Origin: Salegentibacter tibetensis
Lineage (GTDB): Bacteria; Bacteroidota; Bacteroidia; Flavobacteriales; Flavobacteriaceae
Assembly: GCF_020164485.1 (NCBI RefSeq)
Contig: NZ_JAIQZA010000013.1
Span: 1-64,000 of the forward strand
Reading direction: 5' to 3'
Length of the DNA stretch: 64,000 bases
Part shown: piece by piece, positions 1 to 7,667 of the stretch
Position numbering within the stretch: the first letter of the stretch is position 1
Layout: each line of letters begins with the position of its first letter
Program-made: the position numbers and the translations under genes
Notes under the pieces: generated by a model
Databases searched by the model: none
What the model was told of the DNA's origin: nothing
The model's input: the letters and a program-made list of their open reading frames with translations, nothing else

Positions 1-328
1 TAGAGATTTTTGATGAAAATCTGAACTTAAGTCTGAATCGAAGTATGAATTTGTAAATTCTGAGTGTCTTTAGGGTACTTAAGTTCAGCTCTCTTCTTTT
101 AATTTAGCTTAATATAAATATATTAATGCAAGTCTAAAGGAGTGGTCCCGATGCAATCGGGATTGTATCGAGAAGTGGTAATCGTATTCCTAACCTATTC
201 TCTATACAGTGCTATTTCGCTAAGAATCAAACCCTGCTACCCAAACTGACCTACTGAATTTTTGAGGCAGGTTATTTATTTTATTACTTTCATCTCAATT
301 TTATATTTTTAGCCTTCAGATATAAACT
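1..328. other. Gene-free left edge with inverted repeats
   Basis: I see no coding region here. The stretch holds a perfect 12-bp inverted repeat (CTGAACTTAAGT at 21-32, complement at 77-88). It also holds a damaged copy of the family B element: GTATCGAGAA at 165-174 answers TTCTCTATAC at 198-207 with one mismatch, and a small hairpin TCCCGAT/ATCGGGA lies just before it at about 146-162. It is probably spacer between two transcription units. The promoter of the gene at 329 should be in here, but I could not pick a convincing one. Confidence 0.6.
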
Positions 329-1180
329 ATGGGTGCGTCAAATCTTAACCAGGATAAAAATAAACTTCATTACGAAAAGCTTTATGCCAACTACAACATA
401 AAGAATATCCTCCATTGGATCAATAATCTTGACGGTTTTCTTGCTTCGGCGACCACTACCGAAACCAGCTGGTTCGCACTTTATCAAAGAGAATTTAAGG
501 AAAGAATAAAAGGAAAGAAAGTTTTAGAAATGGGCTGCGGCGATTGTGTAAATGCAGCGGTAATGGCTGCTCTTGGCGCTGAGGTTTATGCCAATGATAT
601 AGCAGATTCCAGCGGTAAGATCGTAGAGGCTTTAAATGAAGCCTATAAATTTGAATTTTCTATTCGCTTTGTAAGTGGGGATTTTTTAGAAAATAACCTG
701 GATTCAAAGCAATTCGATTTTGTGGTGGGAAAAGCTTTTTTGCATCATTTAGAATTACCGGTGGAAGAACAATTCTTAAAAGAAACCGCCCGACTCTTAA
801 AAGAAGATGGGGAAGCCCGGTTTTTTGAACCGGCGGTAAACTCAAGATTACTCGATGAGCTTCGGTGGTATATTCCGGTTAAAAACCGGCCATCAAAATT
901 TTATAAAACCGACTTTGCTGAATGGAAAAAAAACGATCCACACCCCGACAGAAGCTTTAGTTCAACGCATTTTGAAAAAGCAGGCAGGAAGTTTTTTGCT
1001 GAAGTCGAAACCATTCCGGTAGGGACCCTGGAACGCTTTAGCCGGTTTTTTAAATGGGGAGCGCCAAAAAATAATTTTAAAAAGTGGGCTTTAAAAACGG
1101 AAACCAAACTCCCTCGAATCATAAACAGACCCCTAACCCGCAGTCAATTGATTATCTATAAAAAACCAATATCGTTCTAA
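329..1180 (+). CDS. Class I SAM-dependent methyltransferase
   Basis: This 283-residue protein carries the SAM-binding motif I (LEMGCGDC, residues 66-73). An acidic strand-2 end (ANDIA, about 88-92) follows, and a VVGKAFLHHL segment is typical of motif IV of type-11/12 methyltransferases. The family transfers a methyl group from S-adenosylmethionine to a small molecule, lipid or sugar; the acceptor cannot be told from sequence. It is predicted cytosolic, with no signal peptide or membrane segment. It stands alone upstream of a toxin-antitoxin remnant and the GDP-fucose genes, so a role in glycan modification is plausible but only inferred from position. The start is the first ATG of the frame. 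Confidence 0.75.
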   Translation: MGASNLNQDKNKLHYEKLYANYNIKNILHWINNLDGFLASATTTETSWFALYQREFKERIKGKKVLEMGCGDCVNAAVMAALGAEVYANDIADSSGKIVEALNEAYKFEFSIRFVSGDFLENNLDSKQFDFVVGKAFLHHLELPVEEQFLKETARLLKEDGEARFFEPAVNSRLLDELRWYIPVKNRPSKFYKTDFAEWKKNDPHPDRSFSSTHFEKAGRKFFAEVETIPVGTLERFSRFFKWGAPKNNFKKWALKTETKLPRIINRPLTRSQLIIYKKPISF

Positions 1181-1250
1181 ATTAAAAAGTGGCGCTTGAA
1201 AAATAGTTAGTACGGATTGTATCCTAAGTGTAGTTTTATAAGGGAATAAC

Positions 1251-1546
1251 TCAGGTTCTTTCAGATCCTATTTTGGGATCTCTTTTCGTATGTAGTACAG
1301 CGTGTATAAAAACCAAATTGTTTTCTATGGTATAGTAAACTGCAAAAGGAAAATTTTTAGTAAAGAGAAGCCTAACTTCATTATACCTTTTTTGAAAATG
1401 TTCAGGATTATGCCTTAGTAATTCAATGGCATTGTCAATTTCCTTAAAAACCGTTCAGGAAGATGAGTAGCACGGGTGTGGTACCAATCAACAGCTTCAG
1501 TTATGTCCTTTTCTGCCATTGGTTTTACAATAAGCTTATAGCTCAT
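1251..1546 (-). pseudogene. RelE/ParE-type toxin, frameshifted
   Basis: Read on the minus strand from ATG at 1546, the frame opens with SYKLIVKPMAEKDITEAVDW and continues through HLPERFL. It then runs into a stop unless one base is restored. After the shift it continues as EIDNAIELLRHNPEHFQKRY and on through FPFAVYYTIENN and HTKRDP to TGA at 1251-1253. This is the usual layout of a ~98-residue RelE/ParE ribonuclease-type toxin. The break lies in a five-A run at 1446-1450 on the plus strand, where six would keep the frame. It overlaps the antitoxin gene by 11 bp, as expected for a TA operon. Either the toxin is dead or the homopolymer is a sequencing error. Confidence 0.8.
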
Positions 1547-1760
1547 ATTGTTTTTTCAAAGTGTCCTGTATTTCCTCCCAGCTCTTTCCTTCATTTGGAT
1601 TTTCCTGATGGTATTTTAAACGTTTGTCTAAAACTTCTTTATGGGATTGTGGCAATTCATTCTCATCAGCTTCTATGATTGCATTAATAATCATCAACAT
1701 ACGCTCATCAGCATGTTCAATATATTTTTGGATCCGGTTCTTTATTGCTATTGTATCCAT
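1536..1760 (-). CDS. Antitoxin of a RelE/ParE-type addiction module
   Basis: A 74-residue acidic, helical protein lies immediately upstream of, and overlaps by 11 bp, the frameshifted RelE/ParE-type toxin gene. The N-terminus MDTIAIKNRIQKYIEHADE and the SWEEIQ segment near the C-terminus resemble the small addiction-module antitoxins common in Bacteroidetes. I prefer the ATG at 1760 because family members begin with this MDT-AIK pattern. An in-frame ATG at 1781 would add MKESSNK. Antitoxins of this type bind the cognate toxin and autoregulate the operon. With the toxin broken, this one may be a relic or may protect against related toxins elsewhere. The exact Pfam family was not verified. Confidence 0.65.
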   Translation of the reverse strand: MDTIAIKNRIQKYIEHADERMLMIINAIIEADENELPQSHKEVLDKRLKYHQENPNEGKSWEEIQDTLKKQYEL

Positions 1761-1935
1761 TTTATTACTGCTTTCTTTCAAAAATACAAAATTGTTCTAT
1801 GCTTTATTATTTTTTAGCTGAAATTAGGTATATACTCTTTACCATATATATGCCTCTAGGATCCTAAATTAATTACAAAACCCCATCTTAAATCTGGACT
1901 CCTGAATCTTACATGTTTTAAACCTTAAAACCTTG

Positions 1936-1963
1936 AACTGACAACTGACAACTGACAACTGAC
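1936..1963. repeat. 7-bp tandem repeat, four units
   Basis: Four perfect copies of AACTGAC lie head to tail in the spacer upstream of gmd. The surrounding 150 bases are similarly simple (runs such as CCAACCAACAGACC). I see no gene. It may be slippage-generated filler. Its distance from the gmd start (about 150 bp) makes an effect on transcription possible but unproven. Confidence 0.85.
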
Positions 1964-2113
1964 AAACCAACCAACAGACCCCAAACAATAAACAGGCTTA
2001 AGCCTAAACTATAGACAAAAGACCCTTTTAGAGTAAACTGAGAACTCCGGAAATAAAAATTCTTTTATCTTGGGCAGGTATTTACCGGTTTGGTTCCGGA
2101 GAATAGAAAAAGG

Positions 2114-3226
2114 ATGAAAAAAGCATTAATAACAGGAATAACCGGTCAGGATGGAGCTTATTTAAGTGAATTTCTTCTGAAAAAAGGATATGAAGTACAT
2201 GGAATTAAACGCAGATCTTCACAGTTCAATACCTCCAGGATCGACCACCTTTACCAGGATCCTCATGAGACAAATAGAAATTTTATTCTCCATTACGGAG
2301 ACATGAGCGATAGTACAAACCTAATCCGTCTCATCAAGGAGATCCAGCCCGACGAGATCTATAACCTGGCTGCGATGAGTCATGTACAGGTTTCATTTGA
2401 AATTCCGGAATACACGGGCAATACCGACGGACTCGGCGCTCTCCGGATTCTCGATGCGGTGAGATTACTGGGACTGGAGAAAAAGGTCAGGGTTTACCAG
2501 GCTTCCACATCTGAATTGTTTGGGAAGGTTCAGGAAAGTCCGCAATCGGAAACTACCCCTTTTTACCCCCGCAGTCCCTACGGTGTTGCAAAGCTTTACG
2601 CATACTGGATCACGGTTAATTACCGTGAGGCATATGGCATGTTTGCCTGTAATGGCATCCTTTTTAACCATGAATCCCCTTTAAGGGGAGAGACTTTTGT
2701 AAGCAGGAAGATTACCAGGGCAGCGGCAAGGATTGCTTTAGGGATTCAGGATAAATTCTACCTGGGGAACCTGGATGCACAAAGAGACTGGGGGCATGCA
2801 AAAGACTATGTAAGAATGATGTGGATGATCCTGCAGGCCGAAGAAGCTGAAGATTGGGTAATCGCTACCGGCACCACCACCAAAGTAAGGGATTTGGTTA
2901 AAATGGCTTTTTCAGAAGTGGGAATAGAACTGGAGTTCAGGGGGGAAGGAGTAGAGGAAAAGGCCCTGGTGAAATCCTGTAAGGATGAGCGTTTTCAGCT
3001 TGAAAAAGGAAAAGAAGTTCTGAATATCGACCCGCGATACTTCAGGCCAACCGAAGTTGATCTGCTGGTAGGTGATGCGTCAAAAGCTCATAAAAAGTTA
3101 GGCTGGAAACCGGAATATGATTTAACCGAATTGATAAAAGAAATGATGGAAAGCGATCTGATGCTGATGCAGAAGGAACAACACCTGAAAAAGGGAGGCT
3201 TTACCACTTTAAATTATTACGAGTAA
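2114..3226 (+). CDS. gmd: GDP-mannose 4,6-dehydratase
   Basis: This enzyme converts GDP-D-mannose to GDP-4-keto-6-deoxymannose, the first committed step to GDP-L-fucose and related 6-deoxyhexoses, in the cytosol with NADP(H). It belongs to the extended SDR family. The Rossmann glycines GITGQDG are at residues 8-14, the catalytic Thr132/Ser133/Glu134 lie in STSELFG, and Tyr156 and Lys160 lie in SPYGVAK. I chose ATG 2114 rather than 2090 because this start puts Thr132, Glu134 and Tyr156 at the same numbers as in E. coli Gmd. At 370 residues it has normal length. The next enzyme of the pathway, fcl, follows 53 bp downstream. A decayed second copy of the gmd 5' end lies at 20733. Confidence 0.96.
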   Translation: MKKALITGITGQDGAYLSEFLLKKGYEVHGIKRRSSQFNTSRIDHLYQDPHETNRNFILHYGDMSDSTNLIRLIKEIQPDEIYNLAAMSHVQVSFEIPEYTGNTDGLGALRILDAVRLLGLEKKVRVYQASTSELFGKVQESPQSETTPFYPRSPYGVAKLYAYWITVNYREAYGMFACNGILFNHESPLRGETFVSRKITRAAARIALGIQDKFYLGNLDAQRDWGHAKDYVRMMWMILQAEEAEDWVIATGTTTKVRDLVKMAFSEVGIELEFRGEGVEEKALVKSCKDERFQLEKGKEVLNIDPRYFRPTEVDLLVGDASKAHKKLGWKPEYDLTELIKEMMESDLMLMQKEQHLKKGGFTTLNYYE

Positions 3227-3241
3227 ATGAAAATAGATTAC

Positions 3242-3280
3242 ACGGATTAAAACGGATTAAAACGGATTGCACGGATTAAA
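3242..3280. repeat. Tandem ~10-bp repeat abutting the fcl start
   Basis: ACGGATTAAA occurs at 3242-3251 and 3252-3261, then as the shortened variant ACGGATTGC at 3262-3270, and again as ACGGATTAAA at 3271-3280. The last A of the array is the A of the fcl ATG. It fills nearly the whole gmd-fcl spacer and leaves no Shine-Dalgarno sequence. Copy-number change would alter spacer length but not the fcl reading frame. Confidence 0.85.
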
Positions 3281-4206
3281 TGGATAGAAATAAAAAAATA
3301 TATATAGCAGGTCACAGGGGAATGGCTGGTTCGGCTATTTGGAGAAAATTGTCAGGGGCAGGATATACCAATCTTTTAGGGAGAACCTCAGGGGAACTTG
3401 ACCTCAGGGACAGGATAGCCGTAAACCGGTTTTTTGAAGAGGAAGGTCCGGAGGTGGTGATTCTGGCTGCGGCAAAGGTAGGAGGCATTTGGGCCAATAA
3501 TGAATTTCCGTATGAATTCCTTATACATAATCTGCAAATACAAAATAATGTTATTGATGCGGCCCACAGCTATGGTATAAAAAAGTTTATTTTCCTCGGA
3601 AGCTCCTGTATCTTCCCCAAATATTCTCCTCAACCCATTAAGGAGGAATACCTGTTGTCTGGCGAGCTGGAACCTACCAACCAATGGTATTCCCTGGCAA
3701 AGATCGCCGGGATTAAAGCCTGCGAGGCTTTGCGCCGACAATATCAAAAGGATTTTATATGCCTGATGCCGACAAATTTATATGGCCCGGGAGATAATTT
3801 CGACCTGAAAACCTCGCATGTGCTTCCGGCAATGTTGAGGAAATTCCATGAAGCAAAAGGTCGGGACCATGCCCCGGTAAAGCTATGGGGAACGGGAAGT
3901 CCTATGAGAGAATTTATGCATGTAGATGACCTGGCCTCGGCGGTTTTGTTTTGTCTGGAGCATCAGCTGGAAGAAACTATCTATAATGTGGGAACCGGAA
4001 AAGACCTTCGAATAGATGAACTGGCAGTTATGATTCAGCAGATTACCGGCCACAGCGGAGAAATACTCTGGGACGCCTCCAAACCCGACGGCACTCCCCG
4101 AAAGTTACTCGATGTCGAAAAGCTTAAAAACAAAGGTTGGCAGGCAGGGATAGCACTGGAAGAAGGGATTAAGCAGACTTATAAGTGGTATCAGGAATCA
4201 GTTTAG
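3280..4206 (+). CDS. fcl: GDP-L-fucose synthase (epimerase/reductase)
   Basis: This enzyme (WcaG family) performs the 3,5-epimerisation and NADPH-dependent 4-reduction of GDP-4-keto-6-deoxymannose to give GDP-L-fucose. The 308-residue protein has the SDR glycine motif GHRGMAG (11-17). The active-site segment GSSCIFP has Ser108/Ser109 and Cys110. The YSLAK segment holds the catalytic Tyr137 and Lys141, and His180 is the expected acid. All key residues are present, so the enzyme should be active. It lies in tandem with gmd and is probably co-transcribed. The pair supplies activated L-fucose to the glycosyltransferases in this window. Fcl family members also reduce related keto-sugars, but the gmd neighbour makes GDP-fucose by far the likeliest product. 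Confidence 0.95.
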   Translation: MDRNKKIYIAGHRGMAGSAIWRKLSGAGYTNLLGRTSGELDLRDRIAVNRFFEEEGPEVVILAAAKVGGIWANNEFPYEFLIHNLQIQNNVIDAAHSYGIKKFIFLGSSCIFPKYSPQPIKEEYLLSGELEPTNQWYSLAKIAGIKACEALRRQYQKDFICLMPTNLYGPGDNFDLKTSHVLPAMLRKFHEAKGRDHAPVKLWGTGSPMREFMHVDDLASAVLFCLEHQLEETIYNVGTGKDLRIDELAVMIQQITGHSGEILWDASKPDGTPRKLLDVEKLKNKGWQAGIALEEGIKQTYKWYQESV

Positions 4207-4298
4207 AAGTTGTTCCCTGATTAATGTAAACTCTTTCTTATATAAATACACACGTTGACTTCGAGTGTTTTTTATGAAGCGGTAGCAGAATAAAAAAT

Positions 4299-4420
4299 GT
4301 ATCGAGAAGTCTTTTTTAGTTCGTACTCTTAACCTGTTCTCGATACAAATTCAAAATTGCTCCCGCATTTTGAATTCACCCGCCTGTCGGCCGGGCAGGC
4401 TCGAACTCAACGGGCAGGAT
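4299..4420. repeat. Family B dispersed palindromic element
   Basis: GTATCGAGAA (4299-4308) and its perfect complement TTCTCGATAC (4337-4346) bracket a 28-nt loop. The text after it has a small palindrome (ATTCAAAAT...ATTTTGAAT) and ends with a CTCGAACT..ACGGGCAGG segment near 4400-4418. Shortened or damaged relatives occur at 139-216 and, inside a glycosyltransferase gene, at 44005-44068. It lies between fcl and the convergent higBA-like operon, so it could also act as a transcription barrier. I see no coding capacity. Confidence 0.7.
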
Positions 4421-4990
4421 TTAAACTAACTCAAAATCTTCTTTACTTAATTTTAAATTAGGGTTGTCTATTTTTTTAATAGAGGATCTTATTTTTACTC
4501 TTTCATCCTGGGGAAGGAATGTAGGAACAAGTTTAGTTAAATCAATCTTTAATAATCTATTTATTACTATTATATCTCTCAATGAAAATGGTCTAACTCC
4601 ATTCATTAATTCAGAGATGTATGATTTATTTTTATGACCAAGTAAAACTCCAAAATCTTGTTGAGTAAGACCTATTTTTTTAAGTTTTTCAAGAATTATA
4701 TCTTTTCTTCTCTGAATGAATTGTCTTTCATTCTCAGCAATTGATTCAGCAACATCACTTTCTAATATTCTCTTATTAGAAATTTTTAAGTCTTGAGACC
4801 AATTTTTTGATTCATACTTTTCAATTAAATCTCTTAACTTAGATCTAAGCTGCTTTAAAGAAGGATCTTTTTTTGATAAGATTCTAAGTTTTCTATCAGC
4901 AATTAAAGCTCTTTCGACCTCCAATTCATTTTTAATTTCTCCTTTTTTAATGAGTTCTTTTATGTCAAATTGTGTTTCCATATTATTCAA
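4421..4990 (-). CDS. HigA-like antitoxin with Xre-type HTH
   Basis: A 189-residue protein has an N-terminal helical part and a C-terminal Xre/Cro helix-turn-helix (about residues 104-150). That region includes GLTQQDFGVLLGH and SYISELMNG, the turn and recognition helix. It lies directly downstream of, and overlaps by 8 bp, a HigB-like toxin gene. Toxin-first order with an HTH antitoxin is characteristic of higBA modules. Such antitoxins neutralise the RNase toxin and repress their own promoter. The long N-terminus is unusual compared with ~100-residue HigA proteins and may carry the toxin-binding part. Function is inferred from architecture and neighbour. Confidence 0.75.
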   Translation of the reverse strand: MNNMETQFDIKELIKKGEIKNELEVERALIADRKLRILSKKDPSLKQLRSKLRDLIEKYESKNWSQDLKISNKRILESDVAESIAENERQFIQRRKDIILEKLKKIGLTQQDFGVLLGHKNKSYISELMNGVRPFSLRDIIVINRLLKIDLTKLVPTFLPQDERVKIRSSIKKIDNPNLKLSKEDFELV

Positions 4991-5327
4991 TCCAATCGTT
5001 TGATTTTAACCAGGCTTTAATAGTGTTTTTGTTGTTCTTAAAAGCTGTAGTGTAATCGTTGTGATTCCCTACCCATATTACAGTTGCTTCATTGTCATCA
5101 AATTCTATTAATATCATTGTTCTGTCTGCACGAGTAATATCAAAAAAATAAAACCCTACATTATGAACACAATCAGCGTCAATTCTTGTTTCAGTTAATT
5201 CAAGTCCATTCTTCCAGTTATTCGATTCAATAGCATCAATTAAATCAATAATTCCTTTAGAAAGGATTTTGTTGCCTCTATTCTTTCTTTTGAACTTCTC
5301 TAATTTCTTCTTGTTGATTAGTCTCAT
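4983..5327 (-). CDS. HigB-like mRNA-interferase toxin
   Basis: This 114-residue basic protein begins MRLINKKKLEKFKRKNRGNK, resembling the N-terminus of HigB toxins. It ends with IWVGNHNDYTTAF, which matches the HigB G-x-H-x-x-Y segment near the active site. HigB toxins are RelE-fold, ribosome-associated endonucleases that cut mRNA; activity is held in check by the antitoxin encoded next. The gene is the first of a two-gene operon and overlaps the antitoxin by 8 bp. It appears intact. Modules like this often sit among surface-polysaccharide genes, where they may stabilise the locus. That role is inference. Confidence 0.75.
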   Translation of the reverse strand: MRLINKKKLEKFKRKNRGNKILSKGIIDLIDAIESNNWKNGLELTETRIDADCVHNVGFYFFDITRADRTMILIEFDDNEATVIWVGNHNDYTTAFKNNKNTIKAWLKSNDWIE

Positions 5328-5647
5328 TAGTAAGACAAAAATAACAAAAGTTCTTATATAAACTGAACTTTATTCTTTAATATTCCTGTCGAGGTCTGGC
5401 CTAATGACCAGTGGCGCTGTCTTAGGAAAGCCTACAACTTAACAGAGTATGTCTTCAGCTTAACCGTAGTTTCTTCTAAGTTTCTTCGTTTCTCCCCCGT
5501 AAATACGGACTTTTTACGGAGAAACTTCGAAGAAGTTACGAGGGAGTTATGGAGAAACATAAAGCAAAGTCAAATGCTGAAACGATTAAAATCTAACTTA
5601 GGCATAATTACTAAAGGTGAAAAATTATCTATTTTACCGCAAAAATA
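5328..5647. other. Spacer with a large imperfect hairpin
   Basis: I find no gene in this 320-bp stretch. It contains a nested imperfect palindrome: GTTTCTCCCCCGTAAA (5488-5503) pairs with TTTACGGAGAAAC (5513-5525) with a small bulge, and flanking AAGTTTCTTCG/CGAAGAAGTT extends the stem to about 5478-5537. It sits between the higBA-like promoter side and the 3' end of a minus-strand glycosyltransferase operon. It could therefore work as a terminator of that operon, or it could be another dispersed palindrome. Confidence 0.5.
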
Positions 5648-6787
5648 CTACCGCCTAACGACTGACTCATAAAACCCAATATTCTCCTCCACAACAACCT
5701 CCGTAGAAAACCTCTCAACAACTCTTTTCCTCGCTGCTTTCCCCATCTTTTCTGCAAGTTCATTATTCTCAAGAAGTTTCAAGACCTTATTTGCATAAGT
5801 AGCGTGGTCTTTAGGATCTACGGTATATCCTGTCTCCCCATCAATCATCACTTCCTTTGCCCAGCCTACATTGGAGGTTACCAGTGCTTTCTCCATTGCC
5901 ATTGCTTCCAGCCAGGTCATAGGTAAGGCTTCAGCAAAGCTGGGAAGCACAATCACTGCCGCTTTGGAGATTTGTGCTTTTATTTCTTCGTAGGGCAAAC
6001 TCCCCGTCCAGGTAACTTTTTCCCGACTCTCATCATCCAGGATGTCTTCAAACAAGGCACGGGTAGATTTTTCGGTTTTTATATCGAGTACATCCCTGCC
6101 GGCCATGATCAAGCTGGTACTGGGATTTTCTTTATTGATGAGGTTAAAGATTTCCGCCAGCTCCAATACCCCTTTTTTTCTGATGACACTCCCAAAATAA
6201 AGAATGCTATCTGGCAGCACCTTTTCTCCTGTTGGTTTAAAAACCTCTACATCTACCGAGTTAGGGATAACCTTTATTTCCTTTTTTAGTTCAAAAATCT
6301 CTTTGGTTTTTTTAGCTGTAAATTCGCTGACTGAGAGCAGGTGATCTGCATCTTTTAAAGCCAGTTTTTCAAACCAAAAATTTTTCTTTTTCTGCGGCCG
6401 ACTCTCCAGCCGACAAAAATAGGAGTCGCTGCCGTTCATTCTTATTACCAGCGGACACTTCAGCTTCATAAAAGCACTTATCCCTGTCCAGTCCGGGGCT
6501 TCGAGAGCATCTATTTTCTGCTCTTTTATTACCTTATTAATATAGAATTCCAGGTATTTCCTGTACCGATACCAGCCAAAGAAACTATAATGCAGCTGCT
6601 TGATAAAATGAAAGCCTATCCCGTTTTTTTGAAAGACCTGATCTTTTTCCTGTCCGTAAACAAAAACCGTGATACGCACATCCCTTTTTACCAACTGATC
6701 GGCCAGGTTTTTAATACTGGTGCCAAGACCGCCGGAAGGGGTGGAGTGGGGGTGGGGGTATTCGGGAGTAAGGAAGGATACATGCAT
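5648..6787 (-). CDS. Glycosyltransferase, family 4-like (GT-B)
   Basis: This is a 379-residue GT-B enzyme. The N-terminal acceptor domain begins MHVSFLTPEYPHPHSTPSGG with a GGLGTSI loop. The C-terminal nucleotide-sugar domain contains ILYFGSVIRKKGV and the E-x7-E motif around SFAEALPMTWLEAMAM. Such enzymes are retaining transferases that add a sugar from a nucleotide donor on the cytosolic face of the membrane; donor and acceptor cannot be predicted. It is the last gene of the minus-strand glycan operon, one base after the SGNH-like gene, which points to translational coupling. Length and motifs are normal. Confidence 0.85.
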   Translation of the reverse strand: MHVSFLTPEYPHPHSTPSGGLGTSIKNLADQLVKRDVRITVFVYGQEKDQVFQKNGIGFHFIKQLHYSFFGWYRYRKYLEFYINKVIKEQKIDALEAPDWTGISAFMKLKCPLVIRMNGSDSYFCRLESRPQKKKNFWFEKLALKDADHLLSVSEFTAKKTKEIFELKKEIKVIPNSVDVEVFKPTGEKVLPDSILYFGSVIRKKGVLELAEIFNLINKENPSTSLIMAGRDVLDIKTEKSTRALFEDILDDESREKVTWTGSLPYEEIKAQISKAAVIVLPSFAEALPMTWLEAMAMEKALVTSNVGWAKEVMIDGETGYTVDPKDHATYANKVLKLLENNELAEKMGKAARKRVVERFSTEVVVEENIGFYESVVRR

Positions 6788-6788
6788 A

Positions 6789-7667
6789 TTAATTAAGTAT
6801 CAAGTCTTCTGTAATGATTTTTGTAAATTCTTGTGCTCCTTCTTTATTCAAATGACCACAATTGAAATAATTTTCTTCTTTATTGTCAAAGATTGAAATA
6901 TAATTTTTCCAATTGGGAAGTCGCTTTTCAAGAGAATGGATAATATGACGGTTTTCTACTTCATCGCAGTATGGAGCGGTAAAAAAGAGTAATTTGGTGC
7001 CACTTTTTTCACTTAAACTAATCATTTTATCTAAATCATTATTATTTCTCTTTAATTTTGAAGGAAAACTTCCTGATACAGCAGTTCCCTGTCCAATTTT
7101 AGGGGTAAAACCTAGTGAAAAATCAAGATTATTTTTTCTATTCATTAAAGAAGCTATTAATTCTCTTGTTCCTAAAACTTTATTATAAATTAAGTATCGG
7201 TAAAAAGGAATTTTAAAGTATGCGTCTTTTCTGTCTTGACTTGGAATTAAACTTCTAATATCCGATTTATTAATAAATGGGATGATCCCTGCTTTAAAGA
7301 AATTTGTTAAGCCAGTATGATTATAATTGTAATCAATTTGCATAAAAGCTTTATCAAATTTTATGTTGTTTAATTCAGCAAATTCCATTAAGATATACAT
7401 ATCCGTAATTGAAGCACCTGATATCCCTAAATTGATACAGGATTTACCTGTGACTCTTTCTACCAATTCACAATCTATATGATTTTCTGTACGAGAAGAT
7501 CCAAAAAATGCCACATCGTAATGTGTGTTTTTTAACTGTAAAATCTTCTGAACTTTTAAACGTGGTTTCGAGTTCTGATATATATATGAATAAATATGAT
7601 CCAGACTTACTGCCAGCACAGTGATTAGAATAAGAATTTGCGCAATATATTTTAGAAATTTTCTCAT
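6789..7667 (-). CDS. SGNH-like protein paired with MBOAT
   Basis: The 292-residue protein has one N-terminal membrane helix (about residues 7-25) and a probable periplasmic domain. SGNH-hydrolase-like blocks are visible: FFGSSRTENHID (block I with the nucleophile-type Ser), NLGISGAS (block II) and CGHLNKEGA (block V with His). The residue three before that His, usually the Asp of the triad, is Asn here. The gene directly abuts the MBOAT acyltransferase, like the AlgI/AlgX-AlgJ arrangement in which an MBOAT moves acetyl groups across the membrane and an SGNH protein transfers them to a polysaccharide. Role: probable partner in glycan O-acylation. The Asn substitution makes activity uncertain. 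Confidence 0.65.
   Translation of the reverse strand: MRKFLKYIAQILILITVLAVSLDHIYSYIYQNSKPRLKVQKILQLKNTHYDVAFFGSSRTENHIDCELVERVTGKSCINLGISGASITDMYILMEFAELNNIKFDKAFMQIDYNYNHTGLTNFFKAGIIPFINKSDIRSLIPSQDRKDAYFKIPFYRYLIYNKVLGTRELIASLMNRKNNLDFSLGFTPKIGQGTAVSGSFPSKLKRNNNDLDKMISLSEKSGTKLLFFTAPYCDEVENRHIIHSLEKRLPNWKNYISIFDNKEENYFNCGHLNKEGAQEFTKIITEDLILN

Noticed and set aside
1463-1821. Plus-strand frames across the toxin-antitoxin region
   Set aside because: They are antisense to the antitoxin and broken toxin, which have family-like sequence.
2090-2113. Upstream ATG as gmd start
   Set aside because: It adds eight residues not seen in Gmd proteins, and catalytic residue numbering fits ATG 2114.
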